From an uncultured Clostridia bacterium (GTDB lineage: Bacteria; Bacillota; Clostridia; Lachnospirales; CAG-274), in the NCBI GenBank assembly GCA_947629215.1, contig CANRCU010000096.1, forward strand, positions 1-8,019: a DNA stretch of 8,019 nucleotides. Reading direction: 5' to 3'. How positions within the stretch are numbered: the stretch's first letter is position 1; each line of letters opens with the position of its first letter. The translations under genes were made by a program, and so were the position numbers. Below, one piece after another: positions 1 through 4,584 of this stretch. The notes beneath the pieces are model-generated. The model searched no databases. It saw only the letters and a program-made list of their open reading frames with translations, and was not told the origin of the DNA.

Positions 1-1
1 T

Positions 2-556
2 ATTTCTGCCGATGATTTCAGTATTCAGGACGTAAGCGGCACCATCAGCGGCGAGATGCAGCGCGCAGCCATTCTTTCGATAATAGTTGCCTGCATAGCT
101 ATGCTTATTTATGTAACTATACGTTTCCGCGATGTCAAAACGGGTTCAAGCGCAGTCATAGCGCTTATACACGACGCGCTTATCGTTATAAGCTGTTATG
201 CGCTTTTCAGGATACCTTTAAGCACGACCTTTATTGCGGTCATTCTTACGATTTTAGGTTATTCCATAAACGCATCTATCGTTATATTTGACCGTGTACG
301 TGAGAACAGACGCCGCATAAAGGACGATAAAGAGCTTATAGACACAAGTGTAAATCAGACCTTACGACGCAGTCTTTTCACCTCGTTCACCACTTTCCTT
401 ACGGTATTATCGCTGTATATATTCGGTGTGGAGGATATAAAGGAATTTGCGCTGCCTATCATGGTCGGCGTTATCTGCGGTACGTATTCGTCGGTACTGT
501 TATCGGGTAATTTCTGGTATACACTCACAAGTGCATTTGCGAATAAAAAGAAATGA
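2..556 (+). CDS. secF: Protein translocase subunit SecF, C-terminal part (5' end outside window)
   Basis: SecF is the partner of SecD in the membrane complex that uses the proton gradient to help SecYEG export proteins. The frame is open from the left edge; 184 residues are visible, so roughly the first 110-140 residues, with the first membrane helix, are missing. The visible part opens with a VSGTISGEM segment, which fits the periplasmic end before the second helix. About five hydrophobic segments follow. The signature GYSINASIVIFDRVREN, typical of SecF, lies near the middle, and the LRRSLFTSFTTF stretch fits the next conserved helix. The protein ends in a short basic tail (ANKKK). It could also be the C-terminal half of a fused SecDF, which the window cannot exclude. 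A hairpin terminator starts about 12 bases after the stop, so the gene seems to close its operon. Identity is very likely; only the fused or separate state is open. Confidence 0.93.
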   Translation: MSADDFSIQDVSGTISGEMQRAAILSIIVACIAMLIYVTIRFRDVKTGSSAVIALIHDALIVISCYALFRIPLSTTFIAVILTILGYSINASIVIFDRVRENRRRIKDDKELIDTSVNQTLRRSLFTSFTTFLTVLSLYIFGVEDIKEFALPIMVGVICGTYSSVLLSGNFWYTLTSAFANKKK

Positions 557-567
557 TCCCCGACTGC

Positions 568-600
568 AACTCCCACTGTCCGAAGCGGCAGTGGGGTTTG
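568..600 (+). terminator. Probable intrinsic terminator after secF
   Basis: CCCACTG at 572-578 pairs with CAGTGGG at 589-595, extended by a T-G pair and then, past one mismatch, by two A-T pairs. The loop is ten bases. Only a short T run (597-599) follows, so termination strength is uncertain, but the position just after the secF stop fits. Confidence 0.5.
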
Positions 601-862
601 CCGTTGATTTGGCAAAAAAACAGTGATTGTATTCTTAATATTCAATAATATTAGGGCAAAATACAGATAACTTTTGACAAAAATTTTTAATTTTGGCTTG
701 TTTATAACGCAATTTTCTTTATAACAGGGGCATAAAAACAGTGGATATGTTCAAAATAAACATAAAATTTCGTTTATACAAAAACAAATTAAAGTGTTTT
801 TTGTGAAAAGTTAACAAGATATAAAAAAATAAAAATTTGATGTTTTTTTATTGACGAGTTTG
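601..862. other. AT-rich intergenic stretch without a supported gene
   Basis: No reading frame with a ribosome binding site was found on either strand. The octamer TTTATAAC occurs twice (701-708 and 718-725). TTGTTT at 698-703 and TATAAC at 720-725 are 16 bases apart and could be a weak plus-strand promoter, but the match is poor. TTGACA at 674-679 has no acceptable -10 box at the right distance. Confidence 0.4.
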
Positions 863-871
863 TGATATAAT
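863..871 (+). promoter_or_regulatory. Extended -10 promoter for the 114-residue gene
   Basis: The sequence TGATATAAT is a perfect extended -10 element: TG, one base, then consensus TATAAT at 866-871. Extended -10 promoters can work with a weak -35 box, and here the -35 position is only a T run. Transcription would start near 878, giving a leader of about 90 bases before the start codon at 971. Confidence 0.6.
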
Positions 872-953
872 ATCAATAGGGAAATTTACAAGTTATTATA
901 AGACAACGGGGCTTATAAGAAGATAATTGTAAGTTGGTTTTAATCTAAACGAT

Positions 954-959
954 AGGAAG
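954..959 (+). promoter_or_regulatory. Ribosome binding site that fixes the start at 971
   Basis: AGGAAG lies 11 bases before ATG 971. The in-frame GTG at 959 overlaps this site, so it cannot be the start served by it. The ATG gives a protein beginning MAKYIL. Confidence 0.6.
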
Positions 960-970
960 TGAAATTTGTT

Positions 971-1315
971 ATGGCTAAGTACATACTTATCAGCTTGATT
1001 AACGGTACGGAGTATCACGTTAATCAGAAACAACAGGTTATGACCATTATTGACGGTCTTACAGGCAGAAAGACCCGGTATGAGCCAAGCAGTGACTGGA
1101 CGATCAAAGGCGTATGGTATAAGAAAGTGTTTGGCGGCAGGGATGTTATCGATTTGCTGCAGTTTATAACCGATGTTGAGTTGGGCAATGTTAAGTATCA
1201 GGACAAAAAAGGCAATTGGCGCTATGGTATAACAGAATTGCACCATGGTGTGGAAATAAACCATGAACCTCTTGAGGACAAAGGTATTATGTTTGTTCAG
1301 CTGAAGGATGAATAG
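971..1315 (+). CDS. Unrecognised small protein, 114 residues
   Basis: I do not recognise the family. The start is ATG 971, with AGGAAG 11 bases upstream; an in-frame GTG at 959 was rejected because it overlaps that site. The protein is soluble in character: there is no signal peptide, no membrane segment, and no cysteine pair. It begins with a hydrophobic strand (KYILISLING), then has mixed polar and aromatic content, including WTIKGVWYKKVFGGRDVIDLL near the middle, and ends acidic (QLKDE). The alternation of short hydrophobic and charged stretches suggests a compact alpha/beta fold, but this is only an impression. The gene forms its own transcription unit, with an extended -10 promoter about 100 bases upstream and a strong hairpin terminator 9 bases after the stop. 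Codon use looks like that of its neighbours. That it is a real gene is likely; its function is unknown. Confidence 0.75.
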   Translation: MAKYILISLINGTEYHVNQKQQVMTIIDGLTGRKTRYEPSSDWTIKGVWYKKVFGGRDVIDLLQFITDVELGNVKYQDKKGNWRYGITELHHGVEINHEPLEDKGIMFVQLKDE

Positions 1316-1324
1316 TGATTTTGA

Positions 1325-1360
1325 AGTGGGTGTTGCTTTGGTAACACCCGCTTTTTATTT
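1325..1360 (+). terminator. Strong intrinsic terminator of the 114-residue gene
   Basis: A 12-bp stem, including two G-T pairs, is formed by 1325-1336 and 1341-1352, with the tetraloop TTTG. The stem runs into TTTTT and further T-rich sequence. It starts 9 bases after the stop codon, so it closes a one-gene unit. Confidence 0.88.
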
Positions 1361-1377
1361 GTTTATTTTTTTATTTT

Positions 1378-1435
1378 TGGGGGCTTTGCCCCCAGACCCC
1401 TACCCGCTTTTTGTAAAAAGCGGGGCAAAAACTTT
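1378..1435 (-). repeat. Interspersed palindromic repeat, copy A
   Basis: Read on the minus strand this copy has the same order of blocks as the element at 4357-4412: AAAGTTTT, a ten-base-pair hairpin with a two-base loop (1403-1412 with 1415-1424), a GGGGT spacer, and a hairpin of the form TGGGGGC-AAA-GCCCCCA (1378-1394). The stems differ in sequence from those of the other copy, yet still pair, which points to conserved structure. I take it as a non-coding repeat family of this genome; its function is not known. A further hairpin, GCAAAAAC/GTTTTTGC at 1439-1457, sits next to it and may belong to it. Confidence 0.65.
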
Positions 1436-1473
1436 AATGCAAAAACTTCGTTTTTGCTTTTATTATATTAATT

Positions 1474-1505
1474 AAAAAAAAGCCGCGGCATATACCGCGG
1501 CTTTT
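1474..1505 (-). terminator. Intrinsic terminator, mainly for the minus-strand peptide gene
   Basis: GCCGCGG (1482-1488) pairs with CCGCGGC (1495-1501) around a six-base loop. The plus-strand A run at 1474-1481 becomes an eight-T tail for minus-strand transcripts. TTTT at 1502-1505 could make it work weakly in the other direction. It lies ten bases after the stop of the 44-residue peptide gene. Confidence 0.88.
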
Positions 1506-1514
1506 GTGGTAATA

Positions 1515-1649
1515 TCAAAAATCAATTGCTGTTTTTTCTACGGTTTTGATATTACTTGGTGTCAGTCCTTCGCCCGATGAAAGTGTAATAACATCAGCCG
1601 AATTTATAACTGTGATCTCAACTTCGGGTGTTGAATAGATTTTTTTCAT
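1515..1649 (-). CDS. Small 44-residue peptide with a YxxPEVE...DVITLSSG pattern
   Basis: This frame is short but well supported. ATG at 1649-1647 follows a strong GGGAGG site (1665-1660) by ten bases. That site directly abuts the stop codon of the 544-residue gene, so the two genes are 16 bases apart and surely share a message. A strong terminator follows ten bases after the stop. The peptide begins MKKIYSTPEVEI and continues with NSADVITLSSGEG; it has no cysteine, no signal peptide and no membrane segment. From memory, many short clostridial ORFs share the plan 'MKK-Y-x-x-PE-x-E ... DVIT-x-S(S)G' and have no assigned function; that recollection should be checked by search. It could be a secreted or processed peptide, or a regulatory leader-type product. 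No modifying enzyme is visible nearby. That it is translated is likely; its role is unknown. Confidence 0.72.
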   Translation of the reverse strand: MKKIYSTPEVEITVINSADVITLSSGEGLTPSNIKTVEKTAIDF

Positions 1650-1665
1650 TGTTATTATACCTCCC

Positions 1666-3300
1666 TTATGCTTCTACATTTACCCAACTGAATGTCTTGC
1701 TTGGTGCTTCACCATTTGTACCGGTTACAAGTACAGCATAGATAGCCTTTGCGCCGTTGAAATCCGATGCATTAAGTTTTGAACCGTCGGAAAATTCGAT
1801 AGATGTATAAACAGTATCTGTAGGTGCAACAGTACCTTCAATAGCCTGTAATGCAAGTTTTGTATAATCCATTTCCTCTGCCTGTACAGGATGGATAATA
1901 TATGTGTTGCCATTTGCTGTGTCGACTGCATAGAAGTCTGTGCCTATAGCTGCTTTTGTTGAAGCAATTTCAACTGTTTCTGTATCAAAAGACTTGAGAT
2001 CAACTGTAGAGCCGATATAATAAATATTTACACTATTGCCTTGTGCATATACATAATATGTTGTGTTAGCTTTTACATCGAATTTAACTTCTGTAACATC
2101 AGAAGAATTTAATACAACTGATTCAGAAGTTTCTGTACCGTTTTCATTTTCTAATTTCAAATATCTGGAACCAGAGCTTCCTCCTGCCATAGCATAGAAA
2201 TAAATTGAACCGTCTGATGTAGGTATAAACGAAATAGCTCTTTTTTCTTTGCTGCCGGGACCATTTGATTTAATTCTGTTTGTAACAGTTTCTGTAGTTG
2301 TTCTGTCAGCGGCAGTATTAAATGATCTTTTTCCTGTATCTACAGTTACGTTAGCGTCTCCGTTTGCATAAACTTTAAGTTTTTTTGCAGAATCAAGATA
2401 AAAATCTGCTACATACTCTGTTGCTACTACATCATCTGCTGATAATGTCACAACAAATTTTATCTTTTTAAATTTTATTGCTTTATCTGTGCTGAATGCT
2501 TTTCCTTCTCCGCCAGAAATATTAATCTCAGTCGTATCAATATCATATGCATCAGAAACAACAGTCAAACTGTCACCTATGCTAACAGGTGCAAGAGAAC
2601 CGGCTGTTACATTTGCCTTAGCTGTCCAAGTACCGGTTTCACTTTCTGTAGCTGCCTTGCTTACAACGGCATTAAATGTTGTATCATTCTTTACAAGTTG
2701 AAATATGCTGTCTTTGGAAATGTCCGAGCCTGCCGCTATAGTGCCGCTTATTGTGTATGTATCCTGTGGATTTGATTTTCTCTCTATTTGGTAAACCCCA
2801 AATTTGTTGTTTTCAAAATAAAAATTCAAATCACATGTTTCATTTTGGATTGTATAAACATACTCTGCTTTTTTAAAATCTCCGGTTGATTTTAATTCTT
2901 CAGTCTTAGTTGTCACACCATTTTCTTGAATGGTTATATCTCTTGCCGATGTCGAACCGTATGTAATGGTTATTACATCTCCGGCTACACAATTAAGCAA
3001 TTCAAAATTACGTTTATTTGCCGCACCGCCACCTCCCATAAGCAAGTATTTATCTCCTCCATCGCCTTCGGTTAACGCATCACTACTACTTCCCGCGGTA
3101 TATTTGAGGTCTCCGCTAATAACAATTTGATTTGTCGTTAACGCACCACTAAAATTACTATCTGCATCCAAATCCCAAACATAATCTCCACCGCCGCTTT
3201 GGGCAGCGCTTACAGTATTTATCATAGCCACACTCATTACAGAAAGTGAAATTGCGGTAGCCACAATGCCTGTAATCAACTTTTTAAATGTTTTCTTCAT
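1666..3300 (-). CDS. Secreted protein, two related beta-sandwich (CBM-like) domains
   Basis: A 544-residue exported protein. It starts with a clear signal peptide: basic MKKTFKK, a hydrophobic stretch, and a probable cleavage after VSA at residue 32. Residues 36-175 form one domain, opening YVWDLDADSNF and containing YLLMGGGG. Residues 180-275 look like an immunoglobulin- or carboxypeptidase-regulatory-like module (YTISGTIAAGSD). Residues 290-440 form a second domain with IYFYAMAGGSSGSRYLKL and ending in NIYYIGS. The first and second domains share the plan 'glycine-rich loop, then K/R, then strand', and end in similar aromatic strands. From memory such domains accompany clostridial pectate lyases, so a pectin-binding or accessory role is plausible. 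No catalytic motif, SLH domain, dockerin or sortase signal is seen, so how it is kept at the cell surface, if at all, is open. AGGAGG lies 11 bases before the start. The 44-residue peptide gene follows 16 bases after the stop. Confidence 0.85.
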   Translation of the reverse strand: MKKTFKKLITGIVATAISLSVMSVAMINTVSAAQSGGGDYVWDLDADSNFSGALTTNQIVISGDLKYTAGSSSDALTEGDGGDKYLLMGGGGAANKRNFELLNCVAGDVITITYGSTSARDITIQENGVTTKTEELKSTGDFKKAEYVYTIQNETCDLNFYFENNKFGVYQIERKSNPQDTYTISGTIAAGSDISKDSIFQLVKNDTTFNAVVSKAATESETGTWTAKANVTAGSLAPVSIGDSLTVVSDAYDIDTTEINISGGEGKAFSTDKAIKFKKIKFVVTLSADDVVATEYVADFYLDSAKKLKVYANGDANVTVDTGKRSFNTAADRTTTETVTNRIKSNGPGSKEKRAISFIPTSDGSIYFYAMAGGSSGSRYLKLENENGTETSESVVLNSSDVTEVKFDVKANTTYYVYAQGNSVNIYYIGSTVDLKSFDTETVEIASTKAAIGTDFYAVDTANGNTYIIHPVQAEEMDYTKLALQAIEGTVAPTDTVYTSIEFSDGSKLNASDFNGAKAIYAVLVTGTNGEAPSKTFSWVNVEA

Positions 3301-3311
3301 TTTGTAATTTT

Positions 3312-3317
3312 CCTCCT
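3312..3317 (-). promoter_or_regulatory. Ribosome binding site of the secreted-protein gene
   Basis: AGGAGG on the minus strand lies 11 bases before ATG 3300. It is part of a longer AAAGGAGGA match and supports this start, which also gives the signal peptide. Confidence 0.85.
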
Positions 3318-3339
3318 TTAAAAAATTTCCTACAAAATA

Positions 3340-3353
3340 TAATTTGCAAATTA
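3340..3353. promoter_or_regulatory. 14-bp perfect palindrome, possible operator
   Basis: TAATTTGCAAATTA is perfectly symmetric and lies between the structured leader and the ribosome binding site of the 544-residue gene. It could be a repressor site or part of an RNA fold. An AT-rich palindrome of this length can also arise by chance. Confidence 0.3.
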
Positions 3354-3480
3354 CAACCGGTGTTCGGCACCGATAACCGTTTTTCTATCCTCCTTTCAAT
3401 TATTGTCGGGATATACCGTTTTTTCATTCTGCAGAAACAAAAAACTCATCCCGCATATATCAAGCCCATAGGGCATGACA
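3354..3480 (-). promoter_or_regulatory. Structured leader between recombinase remnant and secreted-protein gene
   Basis: On the minus strand CGGGAT (3453-3448) can pair with ATCCCG (3412-3407), and TTTTTT (3444-3439) with AAAAAA (3424-3419), enclosing the ten-base palindrome TTCTGCAGAA (3436-3427). A second small hairpin has CGGTG/CACCG arms at 3358-3372. An AAAGGAGG sequence near 3389-3396 has no start codon at a usable distance. No T tract follows the large hairpin, so it is not an obvious terminator and read-through from the recombinase gene is expected. A poor promoter match (TTGATG, 17 bases, GATATA) overlaps its upstream part. I recognise no known riboswitch. Confidence 0.35.
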
Positions 3481-3912
3481 TCAAATCAGATTATTTTCCC
3501 TCAATTCTTTTTTCATTTTCACAAGGGTCGTTTTACAAACGCCTATTTCATCAAGCGCCTGTTTTGTGTTTATCTCTTTATTTTCAAGTTTACGAATTGT
3601 TTCTATATGGTCTTTGGCATTATACTTTTGTTTCCTGCCCAGTTTCACGCCCGCAGCCTTAGCCGCCTCTATGCCCCTGCGCTGTTTTTCCTTTCGGCTC
3701 AATATCATATTTGTTTGTACATATGACAACATCTGCAAAACAACGCCGTACATCTGTTCTTCTATCATCGCTCTGCCTTGTTCCGTGCCGAAAAACGGCT
3801 CGTTCATGGTCATTATTTCCGAAATTTTCGCACGTGCAAGCTTTCGGCACTGTTCCATTATCCTCTCGTAATCCTCGTTTCCCCCTGCGCTGTGGTGCAT
3901 TTTTTCGTCCAT
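3481..3912 (-). CDS. Serine recombinase (resolvase/invertase family), N-terminally truncated
   Basis: This 143-residue protein matches the C-terminal two thirds of small serine recombinases. Residues 12-70 correspond to the end of the catalytic fold (NEDYERIMEQC, then FFGTEQGRAMIEEQM). YVQTNMILSRKEKQRRGIEAAKAAGVKLGRKQ is the typical long helix and the arm leading to the DNA-binding domain. Residues from about 105 to 140 (NTKQALDEIGVCKTTLVKMKKEL) form a helix-turn-helix of the HTH_7 kind. A normal member has about 190-200 residues. Missing here are the first 65 or so, with the nucleophilic serine (YxRVS motif) and the arginines of the DRLGR motif; MDEKMHHSAGG stands in their place. An in-frame stop lies 12 bases before the ATG, so no longer version exists. 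Still, an AGGGG site and a good promoter precede it. It may be a dying gene or a DNA-binding protein that has kept only the binding part. Confidence 0.78.
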   Translation of the reverse strand: MDEKMHHSAGGNEDYERIMEQCRKLARAKISEIMTMNEPFFGTEQGRAMIEEQMYGVVLQMLSYVQTNMILSRKEKQRRGIEAAKAAGVKLGRKQKYNAKDHIETIRKLENKEINTKQALDEIGVCKTTLVKMKKELRENNLI

Positions 3913-3968
3913 ATAACACCCCTATAATGTATACTTTGATGAGGTCTTTTTATTTTATAAACTTTCCG

Positions 3969-3991
3969 AGAATATCAAATTCTGCGAAAAG
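3969..3991 (+). repeat. 23-bp perfect inverted repeat, left arm
   Basis: This arm is exactly complementary to 4270-4292 over 23 bases, with 278 bases between the arms. It reads from AGAATATC to GCGAAAAG. It lies in the leader of the recombinase-remnant message, downstream of the promoter at 4009-4037. The match ends sharply on both sides. Confidence 0.9.
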
Positions 3992-4008
3992 TATAGTTTA
4001 TATTTTTA

Positions 4009-4037
4009 ATTTTATCACTCATTCAAATTTTTGTCAA
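4009..4037 (-). promoter_or_regulatory. Strong minus-strand promoter inside the inverted repeats
   Basis: On the minus strand TTGACA (4037-4032) is followed after exactly 17 bases by TAAAAT (4014-4009), a near-consensus vegetative promoter. Transcription would start near 4002 and run through the left repeat arm into the truncated recombinase gene. With no clear terminator before 1505, the same message could carry the secreted protein and the small peptide. Confidence 0.65.
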
Positions 4038-4269
4038 TATAATACAGTCAAACAAAAAATTATTTATGCAAATCAAACAAAAATATTGCTTATAATTGTT
4101 TTATATTTCAAACTTATTTAAATATATTTTCAAAAACTTCTCATAAGCCGTCAAAATTCAATTTGATAAAACACAACATATCGTTAATGTATACTTTATT
4201 ATTTTATATATTCCGTCAATTAAGCCGTCATATAATTATAAACATGACATAAAATCGGCTTTAAATCAT

Positions 4270-4292
4270 CTTTTCGCAGAATTTGATATTCT
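4270..4292 (-). repeat. 23-bp perfect inverted repeat, right arm
   Basis: This is the exact reverse complement of 3969-3991. This copy also takes part in its own hairpin: CGCAGAAT (4275-4282) pairs with ATTCTGCG (4288-4295) around TTGAT and is followed by ATTTTTTA on the plus strand. That makes it look like a plus-strand terminator, but no plus-strand gene lies before it. Confidence 0.9.
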
Positions 4293-4324
4293 GCGATTTT
4301 TTATAATAAAATTTTCTAAAAAAC

Positions 4325-4351
4325 AGCCCCTAAAGGGTACCTTTAGGGGCT
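4325..4351 (-). terminator. Second minus-strand intrinsic terminator after the lyase gene
   Basis: AGCCCCTAAAGG (4325-4336) pairs perfectly over 12 bases with 4340-4351 around a three-base loop. On the minus strand it is followed by TGTTTTTTAG, a usable T tract. It would stop transcripts that pass the terminator at 4529-4559 and shield the downstream promoter region. Confidence 0.75.
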
Positions 4352-4356
4352 AAATA

Positions 4357-4412
4357 AAAGTTTTCGCTCAAGCCTTTTTCAAAAGGCTTGCGGGGTTTGG
4401 GGCAGCGCCCCA
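4357..4412 (+). repeat. Interspersed palindromic repeat, copy B
   Basis: The order is AAAGTTTT, hairpin CAAGCCTTTT/AAAAGGCTTG (4369-4378 with 4381-4390, two-base loop), GCGGGGT spacer, and hairpin TGGGGC-AGC-GCCCCA. It mirrors copy A at 1378-1435 in the opposite orientation. Its last part is also the first unit of the tandem array that follows. Confidence 0.65.
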
Positions 4413-4526
4413 TTAAAAACACTTGCGGGGTATGGGGCAGCGCCCCATTAAAACACTTACAGGGTATGGGGCAGCGCCCCATTAAAAACACTTGCGGGGT
4501 ATGGGGCAGCGCCCCATTTAAAACCA
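4387..4526 (+). repeat. Four tandem copies of a ~35-bp hairpin unit
   Basis: Units start at 4387, 4422, 4456 and 4491 and are 34-36 bases long. The consensus begins CTTGCGGGGTATGGGGC and ends in a run of A with CA. Each unit holds a small hairpin, ATGGGGC-AGC-GCCCCAT. Unit 3 has CTTACAGGG in place of CTTGCGGGG, and unit 1 has TTT in place of TAT. The array seems to have grown from the 3' part of repeat copy B. Short frames across it on both strands are products of the repeat and are not taken as genes. Confidence 0.88.
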
Positions 4527-4528
4527 CT

Positions 4529-4559
4529 AAAAAAGACCACCCGGTTAAAGGTGGCCTTT
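4529..4559 (-). terminator. Main intrinsic terminator of the PL9-SLH gene
   Basis: Bases 4550-4559 pair with 4532-4541 over ten positions, including one G-T pair, around an eight-base loop. The plus-strand A run at 4529-4534 gives the six-T tail on the minus strand. It begins 25 bases after the stop codon at 4585. Confidence 0.85.
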
Positions 4560-4584
4560 GTATTAACTGTTCACCGATAAAAAA

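Larger units (their letters stand above)
3925..4215. repeat. Diverged direct repeat with GTATAC core
   Basis: TAATGTATACTTT occurs at 3925-3937 and again at 4185-4197. In both places ATTTTATA and TTCCG follow in the same order (3952-3959 and 4201-4208 for the first block), with spacers of 14 versus 3 bases after the first block. TAAGCCGTCA also occurs twice (4144-4153 and 4221-4230). The segments may be old recombinase-binding subsites or a local duplication. Confidence 0.5.

Noticed and set aside
851..871. TTGACG as -35 box for the TATAAT at 866-871
   Set aside because: The spacing is only nine bases, far from 16-18. The extended -10 TG is the better explanation.
3396..3476. 26-codon minus-strand frame after the recombinase stop
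   Set aside because: There is no ribosome site and no recognisable pattern. It is kept only as a remark on the leader.
3659..3919. 86-residue minus-strand frame overlapping the recombinase
   Set aside because: It is in another frame over the clear recombinase sequence, with a highly basic, patternless product.
4270..4300. Plus-strand terminator (CGCAGAAT hairpin with T run)
   Set aside because: The shape fits, but no plus-strand gene lies upstream. The sequence is better explained as an inverted-repeat arm with its own symmetry.
4387..4526. CRISPR array
   Set aside because: The 35-bp units are directly adjacent with no unique spacers and no cas gene is present.
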